Source of the DNA: Rutstroemia sp. NJR-2017a BVV2
Taxonomy: Eukaryota; Ascomycota; Leotiomycetes; Helotiales; Rutstroemiaceae
DNA: 64,000 nucleotides
NCBI GenBank assembly: GCA_002946415.1
Contig: NJPS01000041.1
Location: 558,001-622,000 of the forward strand
Direction: 5' to 3'
Part shown: positions 11,448-23,235 of the stretch, in pieces
Layout of the letters: every line of letters begins with the position of its first letter
How positions within the stretch are numbered: the first letter of the stretch is position 1
The notes under the pieces: generated by a model
Database searches by the model: none
The model's input: the letters and a program-made list of their open reading frames with translations, nothing else
What the model was told of the DNA's origin: nothing
Position numbers and translations under genes: made by a program

Positions 11448-12343
11448 TATGGATATTCCCCTTGGTAGGTTAAAGAAATCAACGTTTCAAAACAGAAGTT
11501 GATTAACATTTCAAGAATTTATATCTACAAGCCAGCTTGTTTGAGGGCGTTCAACGAATGTACGAAGCTACTGTATGTTCAATTGTAAATCACGTAACCT
11601 CAGATGTATATGCTGGAGTGCACTGTGCAACATCCGTGAGCAAAAAGAATCTAAATGGAAATTTACTCCAAGATATCATTGTTACAACGCATGTAACAGC
11701 TCTTCTGTACTAGGTAGCACGTTATGCAACTTCGGGTAGCTTCACAAGATCTCAATTTATATTCTTAGAGAGCTGAAGAGGTGATACTAAGAAACCGACT
11801 ATCATTTTTTCGCATTTATCTATCCTCATATGTGGTGATCTTCTAGATAATGGGGTGGTGTGAGATGGCACGACAGTTATAGGATCACTTGGCGTGCAGA
11901 GCTTTTAATTACTTTGGCCTGATCAATCGGTTCTTTCTACAGCTTAAAGTAAGTTAACGACCTGATTCCCACGTGTTTGACTAGTACCTTGACTCAACTT
12001 AAGTCATCCATAGGTAGGAATGTTTTAGGATACTCGAGCACGATCAATCAAGAAGCGTTAGATGAAATTGCATTATAAATTACAAGCATAGATCTCTTGA
12101 AAAGTGCAAATTACAAAATTTGACGTGGGACTAGAAAGTATGTATCAAGTTCGACCTATCACAGGCCACGATAGAAACTCCAGGGAAAGTTTTTGATTGA
12201 TGGTCACAGAAATAGCAGCCGACTTTATGGTGAGTTTCATAGAGTCTGTGATTGACTATCCAGGTTCATATACTATTTGTGAACAATAATTATATATACA
12301 GCAGCAAAACCATCACATCTTTCCCTTCCTCTTCTCTTCCTCT
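11448..12343. other. intergenic, promoter side of PaaK-like gene
   Basis: AT-rich sequence with only short open frames and no recognisable coding or RNA feature. It contains the promoter of the PaaK-like gene and the 3' flank of the unknown gene ending at 12344. Confidence 0.5.
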
Positions 12344-13167
12344 CTACTCTCCACTACCAATGTCAAATACTGGTTCCCAGCGTTTCAGGTCTACATCTCC
12401 TACTCGACGGCTTCTCGCTTTCTGTTCTTCTGACAACGGAGGGATATCGCACTGTGAGGAGGAATAGATATCTGCCTGTCTTTTACTGGCACCTGGTATG
12501 TTCCCCGGGGCAGCGCTGTCGGGCTGGCGATGCGACGCAGTTTGCAGGGGGGACATTGCCTCGAGATGTTTGTGGAGATAATCGATACACCGGATGCGAC
12601 ATGATCGCGGCCGGGTTGTCGAAATGATGGAGATCTCTGTCGACCGCGGTGTAATCGAGGATAACTCTAAGCACAGATAGACCGTAGGCATCAATTTTAA
12701 AAGGCGGGAGACCAATGAGAGTCCTAGCACCTGTTAAGTTTCAGCCCCAGACCTAAATTCCTCTTCTCAACGAGAAAAGTGAAAGACAAATGCAAGTGGG
12801 AGGGTTTATACGTACGATTAACGGTGACCACAAGTCCTCCAATTGGATCTCTGATTTCCGCTTCTAGATTACGAATCGCATCACGGTATTCACGAAACAT
12901 TTCCGCAGTGCCTCGATCGGGTACCTTTTTGAGACCGCGAGCTACTTCCACTTGGAAATGAATTTCGATTCTTTCAAGCGCGTAAGTGAACTCGCGTAAC
13001 AGTCCCATTCGCCATTGGAACCATTTTTCGAATCGTTCTTCCAGCTTTCTAAGCTCCGTCCTGTTCCAGTGAGGTTCTAGGCGGACGTCGGACCACCATG
13101 CTGAAGTCGTCCCCGTGTCACCATACTCGGTGGCCTCCGAAAAGTCGGCAGGACCGCTAAGAGACAT
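12344..13167 (-). CDS. hypothetical protein, helical (three exons, 223 aa)
   Basis: I do not recognise this protein. The proposed exons are 13167..12816, 12730..12591 and 12523..12344, joined by GT-AG introns in matching phases. The start chosen is the first ATG of the frame (MSLSGPADFSEA). The N-terminal half is predicted helical, with many charged residues (LRKLEERFEKWFQWRMGLL, then an amphipathic run ending NLEAEIRDPIGG). This is a style seen in fungal proteins of unknown function. The last exon ends KRWEPVFDIGSGE. If the second intron is not removed, translation stops earlier, near 12480, with a different tail. It lies beyond the metabolite locus, and nothing ties it to that function. Confidence 0.5.
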
Positions 13168-14961
13168 GTGACGAGCGCTTTGAGGGCTAAAAGATGATGA
13201 CTTAACGTATAGATGATAAATTTGAATGGAGGTTTTATGAACAATGAAACAAAAGTAATATGCAAAATTGGTACACGGTGATCGTTCCAAAAAGGAAAAT
13301 TATCGTGTGAAGGATTGCGCAAGAAGAAAATGCTCAGGTAGAAGAACATTGATGCAAATTAAAGGTTGGGCAATCTGTGAGGGCAAAGAGGATTGCTCTT
13401 TCCATCCTCAGTGTAAAATCCGTCAATCATTTCGTGGAAATGGCAGGCATAGCCAACGGCAGGAAACATCCATTACCGCGTTCTGCGTGCTTTCCCTAGA
13501 AGAACCACTGCCCCCAATAAATCAGACGAAGAACATACTAAGTGAAGTTCCTGGCTGCAGATTTTCGAAGCCTCTTCGAGCTCTACACTGCGTCGACCCT
13601 AGGGATTCTGCACTCTGCTGAAACTTCCTCGACATCATCCATCCCTTGCGCGCTGACTCTGAAGTCTACACGAACCAGAAATATATATGTGCTCAATCAA
13701 ATTAACGCAAGCTACAGAGTTGATCGTCTTTGGAAGTCGCGATCCTTTAATCTGCTACCGAGAGGCGTTTCCCCTTAGGATTAGACCATTCGTGGAGCCA
13801 CTGGTGCTACATCGCTACCTTCTCGTAGTCGTGAATATCATACGACTATCTGCCGTCTTGCGGATCGAAGTTTTGGACTCATCAGTCGAGTAAAGCAAAT
13901 ATTGCCTCCAGAAAATATTGTTCTGCAATCAAATATTGACTTATGGGACGATTACACGGTCTCTTGCTAGCTAGCGGAACGTGTCCTAGCACAACCGTGA
14001 GATTCAGAACAAGAAATTCTGTAGGTGTCATCTGAAGTTGGAGCTGGCAGAAAGGGTGACCTTGTTGTTGCTACTATAATTTATACAAGAGTGTGGGAGA
14101 CAGAGAGAGAAATGCAGAGATTCTATGGCGTTCTTAGGACAGGCACTACTTGCCATGAAGGCGACAAAGTTTGCCCCAACGTCTCTGATTCGACACCTGG
14201 CACTATTCGGCATAGCATTGAAAACCCCAGTCCAACGCACTGGCTAAAATAGCCATGCATATGGAATAGCTTCCAATATTCCAGAAGGCTGAAAACACTT
14301 TTTTTCGCCTGGCTTAGTGGAATACACCAACCGGTACTGACGGTTACTCGTCTTGTCAAGGCGCAGCAAATTCAGGTCCAATTGACAGTGATAAAATTTA
14401 GCCTTTAATGATGATGACGTCTAATTTTGCGCCTCATGCTTGTTTCATGTTTTTACTACCGTGTAGCATCAAACATCGGATCTTGTGGGTGAGGCTTCAA
14501 TCGCATGTTCAAGCCGCCCGCGCACAGACTTCCAGGCACGGGCGCCAAAATTGACCATAAAATTGTTTCGAAAAAGGACAGGATTGGAAATCTTTCCGAG
14601 TGTTTGTATAGAACAACATTGTTTCAGTCTCTAGCAGTTTCAATCAAGCTTCAGAGATTAAGGTTGGTGTTTAATGAAGAGTCCCTCCACGGCTATCGAC
14701 ATCCCGCATTAAACAGCCGTCTATTCCTGCATCAGCGGGACCGAGAACAGTATACTCTCCCCTGATGAGATGGAAACACTGGGGCGATGGTTAAGAAATA
14801 GTAAAAGATCCTGACGAATTTTCTCTGATGTGGTCCACTAGGGCCAGCACACAAGACCGTCGTTCATTCCGAACCGCAGATATAAAATCGCTGTCCCAGC
14901 TCCTCTTGGCCATTTGAAATTAAAAAACATTGTGCTACTTGTTAATCGTCCCATAATCATC
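13168..14961. other. gene-poor stretch, nothing recognised
   Basis: About 1.8 kb with many short overlapping frames on both strands and no motif, signal peptide or convincing splice structure. I see no tRNA-like or repeat structure. A putative promoter for the cupredoxin gene is expected near the right end. Confidence 0.45.
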
Positions 14962-15599
14962 ATGTATCTCACCCAGCTCTCTTTTGCCACCTTACTAGCG
15001 GCTACCTTTGTTGCAGGCAGTATGTCTCCAAACCCAGATGCAACGTCATGACCTAACGATGAGTAGCAAAGGATCCTAGCGCAGCAAACGCCAAAGTCCA
15101 CACTGTCGTAGTGGGATCAACAAACAGTTCTCTGCTGGTGTTCACTCCTCAAGAGGTCATCGCCAATCCCGGTGACACTGTTCAATTCCAGTTTTCAATG
15201 AGAAACCATACCGTAACACAGTCTTCAGCCGAAGCACCCTGCATGCCAATCGCCAATGCAATTCACAGCGGGTTCGTCCCGGTAGGCGCCAATCAGACCA
15301 TGGTGACCACATTCGATGTCAGTATCAACGACACGAAGCCGATATATATGTACTGCGCACAAGGCAAACATTGCCAGGAGGGGATGGTCATGACGATCAA
15401 CGCAGGGTAAGACAAGAGTATTCCGAGGTTAAGAGTGAAGGCTAATGATTGCTCTAGCAACTCAACCCAAAACGTCGGAACATACAAAGCAGCTGCAAAG
15501 GTGGCCACAGCCAATGTTCCAGCGCAGCGAGTAAATGGAGGTAAATTGGGACAGGTCGCTGCAAATGATGCCACGACGGTGCCACTAAAGAGATTATAA
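14962..15599 (+). CDS. secreted cupredoxin (three exons, 179 aa)
   Basis: A small extracellular blue-copper-like protein. The exons are 14962..15019, 15067..15406 and 15458..15599, with GT-AG introns and correct phases. Exon 1 encodes a signal peptide (MYLTQLSFATLLAATFVAG), apparently cleaved just before TKDPSAAN. The cupredoxin core follows: PQEVIANPGDTVQFQF, then NHTVTQSS, in which His is the first copper ligand. The C-terminal loop reads YCAQGKHCQEGM. Its Cys, His and Met occur with the spacing of a type 1 copper site, so all four ligands appear to be present. The end is Ala/Thr/Val-rich without a clear GPI signal. The family in filamentous fungi is often called extracellular serine-rich or plastocyanin-like protein. 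An electron-transfer or copper-binding role at the cell wall is inferred. Confidence 0.85.
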
Positions 15600-16078
15600 G
15601 GGTATGATAATGGTGAGAAGGAGTTCAGAGGGAGACTTTCGCATAGGAAGGCGCTGGTAGCCAAATTCACGGCATTTAGTCGTATCGTAACTATTTTATA
15701 CCCGATATGTAGTTCTTTCAAATCACTTGTAATCCTATACAGAAACCGCCGGGAAATCAAACAAAATCTGAGGTGTGCTTTGATAAGCGTAAGGACTAGA
15801 AAAGAGCTCGACTTCTGTCGAAAATCCAGAAATCTGACAGTCGAAGTGAGATAAGGAGTGTGAGATGGAAGTTGGTGGTTTTGAACAGTTAAAAGTCGCA
15901 GAGAAAGGGACACGTGAGGTAGCGTCTTATCATCACATGATATCGGCTTAAAGCGGGCGATTGCGGGCTTATCCTTATGTAAGCGATACGATTTACAATC
16001 GCAAGAAAATAAAGCTCAACCTCCCAACAGCGACAGTCAGTACTGCAATCCCCAGCTTTTTATACCGAGATTTTGGTT
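15600..16078. other. intergenic, promoter of lipoyl synthase
   Basis: This is 480 nt with an antisense open frame (15293..15913) that overlaps the cupredoxin exons and has no support. The right part should hold the LIP5 promoter and 5' UTR. Confidence 0.5.
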
Positions 16079-17364
16079 ATGGCCTCAATAATCCCTAGGT
16101 ATAGGTGTCTCAATGCACCTCCATTGAGACATGCATCCAGAAATCTTCTCGCATTCTCTTCATCCTCACGATTATTCGCCACTGAAGCAGATGGATCGAA
16201 GCCAGACCCTATCACGAAAAGACGTCCTACATATTTCAAGGACACTGTCAATGCGATTCCTTCGTTCTCTGAATTCGTGGGTCTTCCAGAGAAGCCTATG
16301 ACATCCGAAGATGCTCTCGAATTACGAACTGCAATGGTTGGCCCTCCAGGAAAGAAGAGGCAGATTACCCGACTGCCAGAATGGTTGAAGACACCAATTC
16401 CAGATAATTCAAACTACAAAAAAATCAAAAAGGATCTGCGAGGCCTCAATCTACATACTGTGTGCGAAGAAGCAAGATGTCCGAACATCTCGGATTGCTG
16501 GGGTGGTAGCGACAAGAGTGCCGCAACTGCGACAATTATGCTGATGGGAGATACTTGCACAAGAGGCTGCCGTTTCTGCAGTGTAAAGACGTCAAAAGCG
16601 CCACCTCCTCTGGATCCTCATGAGCCGGAACATACAGCAGAAGCCCTCTCAAGGTGGGGTCTAGGCTATGTCGTTCTCACGTCTGTTGATCGAGACGATC
16701 TTGTCGATGGAGGAGCGAGGCACTTTGCAGAGACGATCATGAAAATTAAACAAAAGAAGCCGGATATGTTGGTGGAAGCATTAACAGGCGATTATCAAGG
16801 TGACCTAGAAATGGTTGGTCTGGTAGCTGACAGTGGTTTGGACGTGTACGCGCATAACATGGAGACAGTCGAAGACTTAACTCCATTCGTTCGTGATCGA
16901 CGAGCAAAGTATCGACAGAGTCTCAAAGTCCTCGACGCAGCCAAAAAAGCCAAACCATCCTTGATCACAAAGACAAGTATTATGCTCGGACTGGGCGAGA
17001 CCGAAGAACAACTTTGGCAAACGTTGAAAGGTACGTATTCGTTTGTTGTGTCCGCATTGTTGTCTGCGCTAATTTATTTTCGAAAAAAGATCTCCGAGAA
17101 GTCAATGTCGACGTCGTTACATTTGGTCAATATATGCGCCCGACTAAGCGCCATATGAAAGTCGAAGAATATGTTACACCTGAAGTGTTTGAGTTGTGGC
17201 GTCAGCGCGCACTTGACTTGGGTTTCCTATATTGTGCCAGTGGGCCTTTAGTAAGGAGCTCCTATAAAGCTGGGGAAGCATTTATCGAGAATGTCCTCAA
17301 GAAACGAAAAGGTGTTACCATATTGGCTGATGAAGCCACCGGCATGCAAAAGGCAGTAGTTTAA
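16079..17364 (+). CDS. LIP5: lipoyl synthase, mitochondrial (two exons, 408 aa)
   Basis: A radical-SAM enzyme that inserts two sulphurs into protein-bound octanoyl groups to make lipoate on mitochondrial dehydrogenases and GcvH. The exons are 16079..17030 and 17090..17364, separated by a 59-nt GT-AG intron. The auxiliary 4Fe-4S cluster cysteines are C129, C134 and C140 ([12 protein letters not shown]). The radical-SAM motif is C160-x3-C164-x2-C167 (CTRGCRFC). The C-terminal RSSYKAGE supplies the serine ligand of the auxiliary cluster. The N-terminus (about 35 residues, Arg/Ser-rich, few acidic residues) fits a mitochondrial presequence. Length and motif order match fungal LipA/Lip5 proteins. 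The ATG at 16079 is used; a frame extension to 16073 would need a TTG. Confidence 0.97.
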
Positions 17365-17516
17365 TGATTCTTTCTTGTCACTTCAACACATGATAAGATG
17401 AGAATGGCGTTCTGGTATATATGGGCGGGCCGCGGGTGGCATTATGGTGAAAGGTAAAGATGATTTTTAGATATCTAGGGCTCACATTAGATTCTGTGTA
17501 CAATATCAAACCGATT

Positions 17517-17858
17517 TCAACAATTCAGCACTGCAGTACACGTGGAAGCACCCGAATTCGATGCATCACACTTTTCGAAATCCGAAGCACCCATTGCGGC
17601 CATGTCACTAACACGAGAAGCGTTACTACCATGAAGAGCTAGAATTTCTAATCTTTCTTTCACCGGGTACATTTGAGTGCGTGTTGAAAAATACTCGGAA
17701 TTGGCGATGTTTTTTTGCAGAGTAGCCGCATCCGTCTTCAAGTCGTCGTCATGCTTCCCCTGGCCGCAAGCGAATGCGCCATCGCGAGGAATGCAGCCGC
17801 TGCAAACAAGGCACGCACTAGTATAAGATAGGATGTGACCCACTCGACAGCATATCAA
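17517..17858 (-). CDS. possible Cys-containing ORF or gene remnant
   Basis: An open frame of about 113 codons contains the stretch SGCIPRDGAFACG, then a hydrophilic region and a C-terminus with several cysteines. The pattern resembles small secreted fungal proteins, but no signal peptide is encoded in the frame. The sequence upstream runs into the promoter and start of the FAD oxidase gene on the other strand. It could be a 3' exon whose signal-peptide exon is lost, or chance. A similar GCIPxDG block occurs in another orphan frame at 51667..51864. Confidence 0.2.
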   Translation of the reverse strand: MICCRVGHILSYTSACLVCSGCIPRDGAFACGQGKHDDDLKTDAATLQKNIANSEYFSTRTQMYPVKERLEILALHGSNASRVSDMAAMGASDFEKCDASNSGASTCTAVLNC

Positions 17859-17880
17859 GCATCGCTACTAACCAACCAAA

Positions 17881-19557
17881 ATGCAGTTACTCTGCCCGCT
17901 TACCCTTTTCTCAATTGTGGCAGCCTCTTCGGCATGCACAACTTCTCCAGCAACCGACTCGGCAGGGATACTCGAATCATGCCTGCGAAGTCGCTCCGTA
18001 CCCTATGCAACGAATGGCAATCCTGAATGGGCTGATTTGACGAGACCGTACAATCTTCGTTTACCCTATGAACCGACGGCAGTCACTATTCCAACTGATC
18101 CGTCGCAGGTGGCGGACTCGGTTTTATGCGCCGCGACAGCGGGGTTGAAAGTCCAGCCGAGAGGTGGAGGACATAGCTACGCGAGCTACTCGATTGGAGG
18201 ACAGAACGGGAGCGTTGTTGTTGACATGAGTGCTTTTAGTGATATTTTGGTTGATCAAGGTATGTTTATCATGGGAGGTCACTGGTTGTTATCTTCCATC
18301 TTTAAATTTCCAGAATTTCTTGTCCGCGACAAATGCTTCGGCTGCTGACATGATGCAACAGGAACATATATCGCAAAGATAGGATCCGGCCAAAGACTAG
18401 GAAACGTTGCTTTAGGAATACACGAGCAGGGAGGTCGTGCATTGCCGCACGGGACTTGCCCAGGAGTTGGAATCGGCGGTCATGCAACACACGGAGGATA
18501 TGAATACGACTCTCGCCTTTGGGGTCTGGCACTCGACACAATTGTCGGACTTGATGTTGTTCTTGCGAATGGATCATTCGTCCATGTCACTGCGACAGAG
18601 CACAATGATTTGTGGTATGCTTTCAGAGGGGCGGCGGAAGGTTTCGGTATTGTTACACATTTCTACATGCAGACGAATGCAGCTCCAGAATATGTTACCT
18701 ACTTCACAGCGGATCTCTCTTCAACACTAGCCAGCGTAGACGAAGTGTCATCCGCTTTCCTCGAGACGCAAGAGTTCGTCTTGGGATCTTCTCTTCTGAC
18801 GCCAAACATATCTTTTGGGTTCAATGTCAACAGTGATGGCGGTCTACACATCACTGGTATGTGCACTTTTTGCGACTTTGGATTCTTCCGCGACGTCGTA
18901 TTTCCCCAACTGGTATCCGGCTTCATCATCGACTCGCAAAACATCACTCAGCTTACCTGGCTAGATACTCTCGCTACGTTAGCAGCACCCGACCCTTTGC
19001 GAGAGCCACTCTATGGTTACAATATTCACGATACCTTCTATGTCAAGTCAATTGTAACAAAAAACAACTCACCTCTAACACCCGACGCTGTCCACTCTTT
19101 TTTCTCCTACATCTTCTCCCACCAATCTCCCGAAATACCTTACTTCTCCATAATCAACCTCTACGGTGCCCAAGACTCCGCCATCAGCCGTCCTCGCATC
19201 GGTTCATCATCCTCGGCTTACGCTGACGAGGATGCGCTATGGGTATTCCAGAATTACGGATACACGCCGAATCATCTTCCCCCTTGGGATGACCGCATCA
19301 CAGATGTGATTGAGGGAATGAACGATGCAGTATTCTGTGCACAGCCGAATGGAAATTTCTCTGGGTATGCGAATTACATCGACCCAAATCTAACCCCTGT
19401 GGAAGCGGCGCAGATGTATTATTGTCCGCAGACGTACGATCGTTTGCTGGGAATTAAGACGCAGGTTGACAGCGAGTTTGTGTTTTGGAACCCGCAGGCT
19501 GTAGGAAATGTGGGGGTTTTGCCGGTACCGGTTCAGGGGGAAGTTTTGATGGGCTAG
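17881..19557 (+). CDS. secreted FAD-linked oxidase, bicovalent BBE/VAO type (two exons, 524 aa)
   Basis: An extracellular flavin oxidase of the berberine-bridge/glucooligosaccharide-oxidase group. These enzymes oxidise sugars or alcohol groups with O2 and release H2O2. The exons are 17881..18259 and 18362..19557, with a GT-AG intron in phase 1. Residues 1-18 form a signal peptide ending at ASSA/C. The FAD-binding PP-ALBE/FAD_binding_4 domain follows. H98 in RGGGHSY is the expected 8-alpha histidyl link and C159 in HGTCPGVGIGGH the 6-S-cysteinyl link, so the flavin is probably attached twice. The BBE C-terminal module is reduced to NYIDPNLTP followed by YYCPQTYDRLLGIK, normal for the family. 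Several N-x-S/T sites are present. The sugar or alkaloid substrate cannot be read from sequence. There is no sign of a gene cluster around it. Confidence 0.92.
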
Positions 19558-22085
19558 GAATTTGTGATTGGAGAACAGGTGGGAGTGTGTGTTGAATTAA
19601 ACAGTCGGGTCACAGTATATAGATGCACTGGGAATTGCTGATTATTTGGGAATTTGTCGTGTTGATATACTATGGAACTTCTCTGGCGACGATAAAGGCG
19701 AAGTACGCACCTTCAGGGGACTTGTTACGGCATATCCAAACCCCTCTCAAGCTTCTGATCTCCCTGTAACGAAGTTCTATACCTTGGTTTTGAACGCTTG
19801 ACTTCGCTACTACGCTTCAAATTTCTCTGCATGTCCTTTTCCTTTTCCGTTTTGTTTATTATTCGTAACTTTTATGTCTCTATGTTCCGCCTGTTGCTTT
19901 CGCGGCGGTTATGAATGACGACTCTTCGTGTTCGAAGTGAAGACCGATGACAAGACTCTCCACGCCAGCGGAAGTATCTTATGGTTAATAAAGCAAACAT
20001 TTTGAGAGATAGACTCTGAAACGCTAGACTTGCTTTCTTGTCCCCTCTAGTCAAAGTATTTCCGGGGCATGTGTACCACTGGCAGAGCTGCTCTTGTGGC
20101 GGCCCTACACACGTCCCCGTGAATGAAACTAGTGCGTCGGGTCGTTTACAAGCTAAAAGGCCTTCTGTCGGGGGCAATCTTGCTGGAAGGGTCAATCCTA
20201 GTCTCGCGGATCTCTTGGCGAACGGCCTGTCGTCACTTGCGAGTAATCCCTCAAAGACTTTTAGTACAGATTCAAATGTGAAGTCAGTGAAGTCAGATCT
20301 GGCGAAGATTAATATGCAAGGCATGATGAGGCAGTGCCACTTCTGATATTAGTATACATTTGAGTTGATCGCCAGCACCCAAGGATTGCCAGCTCTGGGC
20401 TTATGAGTGGGCTTCTTTCTACTTGGTCATTTGCATACATGGCTATGTACGAATACGTGGATTTACATTTCATCGCACAAACGATAGGTAGTAACTGCAC
20501 CACTCGGTCTGCTAACGTAAAAATCCTTGATGTGTTCCTTTCTTCCACGCCATCCATCTCGTCGTTTATTCTTTTTGGCAGGTGTCCATTTCCCCGCGTA
20601 TCCAGGGTAGAAGCTCGTAGATCAGGCCTAATATACCAACATTTCATCTCTAACAATCCCAGGAGGAAGCCCCCTTCATGCAGAATAACGTGCATGGCTA
20701 AGTTATTGAGATGGGATGCTTATGGGTTACATCAAAACAATGAATCAAATGACAGTCACTAACTGACATACCCCATCTGAGCCTTGGTAAGAAAGCCAAG
20801 CCTTTCGGGTCAGAAAAAATACGCCCATCTGTGGCACAGGCTAGGTTACCGAGCATTGCCATTTTGTTCACAGCAACCAGAGTGTTTGAGGAGAAATTGT
20901 ACGAAGAAAAAGATAAATATACATATATATTCATCTTCTGCCCTTAGACTATTGAGGTATAACAGAATTTCAGGTCAAATATTCGAATTAATTTTGCTCT
21001 CAAAAATGTGAAAGTTACAGCCCACAGTAGCCGCGTGCCACAAATCGGTACGCTTTTTGCTGACCCGAAGAACCAAGGTTCAATTAAGGTATCAGGCTAG
21101 GTACAGGTACTAGTGCAAGCCTCAATTATGTAACGAACAATCCCACAAATGCAAGATGAAGGTGATGGGGAAAAGTATCGCCTTGGCAGAGGTATGCGTA
21201 TCTACATTGGAGGGTCAGCGCTCTTACTAAGCCCAAATTATACGTCAGTAACAACGACACCTAACAGGTAGAAATTAAGACGATGTAGGAGCCGTGATAT
21301 CGAAATTTTCACGTCAAGCTGTAGATTGTTTCCATTCGTAAGAAAAACTCCGGTACTATTAGCCTAGTATAGTATCTGGTGTGAAAGATGCTTCACTACA
21401 TAGACTCAGAGAGCATAGGACTAGTTGCCATAGTTTAAATCTGCAAAACCCATGATTGACAGAAACATCTGGCCAATAGATCTAGAGTCTGTCGTTTGGG
21501 TTAGTTGTGCTGCGCTAGTCATGCCTATCTCATATGATATTGGCTATGTCGAGAGCCTTGCCTTAGAGACAAGGGGCATCTAGACCTAATTATTCCTTTG
21601 CCCTTCATGGACAAAATAGAAATACAGTACGTAACAGTACAATCACAAGTTTCTGATTCGTCTGAGAAAGAGAGCTTTTGGTCTTGCCAAGCACCCTCAT
21701 CTCCATCGTCGTGTATGCTGACAGGAGGCACTCAGCCGAAAGTCTTCCAGATTTGACGTATATGCATAACAAAACAAGGACAACTAGCCAATACCACGGA
21801 TAGTTCACGGCACGGATCTGGACATTGCGAAGGACTCTTTGACAGGATGCTGTATCAGTTGCTTGTAGACAATTATCGAAACGAAAATACCGCATGAATG
21901 CTTAGTCCAAAATGATCACCAAGAGATAGATCCAAAGGTATATAAAGAGACCTCCCCTTCACTCTACAGCAAGAACTCTCTGTACTCAGACACATCATCT
22001 TTTGCAAACCGCTCCACACATCCATCACATTCAGCACTTTCAATCACAACCATCCCCTTTTTCAACAACTCAACACATTTCCAAC
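19558..22085. other. gene-poor stretch of about 2.5 kb
   Basis: Only short overlapping frames occur. Those at 19872..20346 on both strands have no recognisable domain, and the remainder is AT-rich with pyrimidine runs. I see no transposon ends, tRNA or long tandem repeat. A TATA-like sequence (GGTATATAAAGAG) near 21937-21949 precedes the small secreted protein gene and is its probable promoter. Confidence 0.5.
21937..21949 (+). promoter_or_regulatory. TATA-like element upstream of secreted-protein gene
   Basis: The sequence GGTATATAAAGAG lies about 140 nt upstream of the ATG at 22086 and is followed by a pyrimidine-rich leader. This is a typical arrangement for strongly expressed, induced fungal genes. 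Assignment is by pattern only. Confidence 0.45.
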
Positions 22086-22465
22086 ATGCATTTCTCTACC
22101 GCCATTTTCGCTACCATCGTCTCCTTCGCAGTCAGCAGCTACGCTTGGACTCAAGATGCTGCTGGAACTTGGGTGGCTAATAACGTCGTCTATACCATTA
22201 GAGGCGGTGGGTAGCCTTACTCTGACACGTGAAGAAAATCTTCAGCTAATGCATTGTGTGATATATAGTTCAAGTCCATGAAGCATGCACTACAATGAAC
22301 ACGGAAGACATTCATAACAGTGGATTCTGCGCTTACTGGACCGACGGTGCCGGTCACCAATTCCAAGGAAGTAAGTGACTTTGCCTACAAACTCATGGCA
22401 TCTTCATATACTTACAAAGAACTGTAGACTGCAACGAGAGACCCGGCCAAGTTCTCTGTATCTAA
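22086..22465 (+). CDS. small secreted cysteine-containing protein, effector-like (three exons, 86 aa)
   Basis: The exons are 22086..22206, 22269..22370 and 22428..22465, each joined by GT-AG introns in correct phase. The frame is open only when both introns are removed, which supports a real gene. Residues 1-20 (MHFSTAIFATIVSFAVSSYA) form a clear signal peptide. The mature part of about 66 residues has four cysteines (HEACTT, GFCAYW, GNCNER and VLCI-end), which could make two disulfides, and it is rich in Gly, Asn and Trp. The upstream region has a TATA-like box and a CA/TC-rich leader. No known domain is recognised. Small size, secretion and cysteines fit the loose class of candidate effectors or surface proteins; function is unknown. 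Confidence 0.75.
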
Positions 22466-23235
22466 GAGAAAGGCACAGTTTGAGGGCACACGACGGAGGA
22501 TATCAACAGTATTCAGCAATAGATTTCACTCCAGAAGGCCGACGTCTCAAGACATGTACTGGGCATTTACATGGTTCATTGTTTTTCAGCAAGCCCTTAC
22601 TTTCTTCTATGCACTCTTCAACAGAGAACAGTTATCAGCTGTAGCCTAGTATTTACTTAGCTATCCAATTTATTCATCCATAAAACCGAGTGAAATCGTG
22701 ATACGCTTCTAGATCGAAAAGCTATTATAAATTGTGTGAAAAATGTAGTTTTAGCTCTAACTTTCGGTTATTATATGTCTGCCTTCGTGAACTCTTTTTG
22801 ATTCCATGTAACAAAGACCCCTCCGAGGATCTTTCAATTTGCAGCATCTACTTCTAGGTTTTCTGCTTTGCAGTTTCATACAATCTCCTCATATCAAGAA
22901 TAATCTTACAAGCTCAATGTTAATATCGTAAAAAAAGAGCGGAGTGCAGCGTGCCGGAACAGTTGAGCTTTGAGTAGGAGACCGATTGAATACAACTCTA
23001 ACAAGAAACTTCGAAGTATATGTTCGACAAAGGATATAGTAACCGATCTATAGCTTATTCATTGTTTAATCATGGTAACAAATATTTCTTGTTTGGCCCA
23101 AGTGAACAACATACAGTTTCGTATATTTATCTAGGCTGAAATTGTAAGAGGAAAGAAAGTTGGCAGTTTCTGAAGTATATTCATTCTAAATTAAGCAATA
23201 AGATAGCTAAAGAGCTGCCCACTAAGCATTTGACA
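22466..23235. other. intergenic, nothing recognised
   Basis: This is AT-rich non-coding sequence downstream of the small secreted protein. One open frame at 22375..22644 overlaps its third exon in another frame and is not supported. Confidence 0.45.

Noticed and set aside
19872..20346. Overlapping frames of 150 and 102 codons on opposite strands
   Set aside because: Neither has a recognisable motif, signal peptide or splice extension, and each excludes the other.
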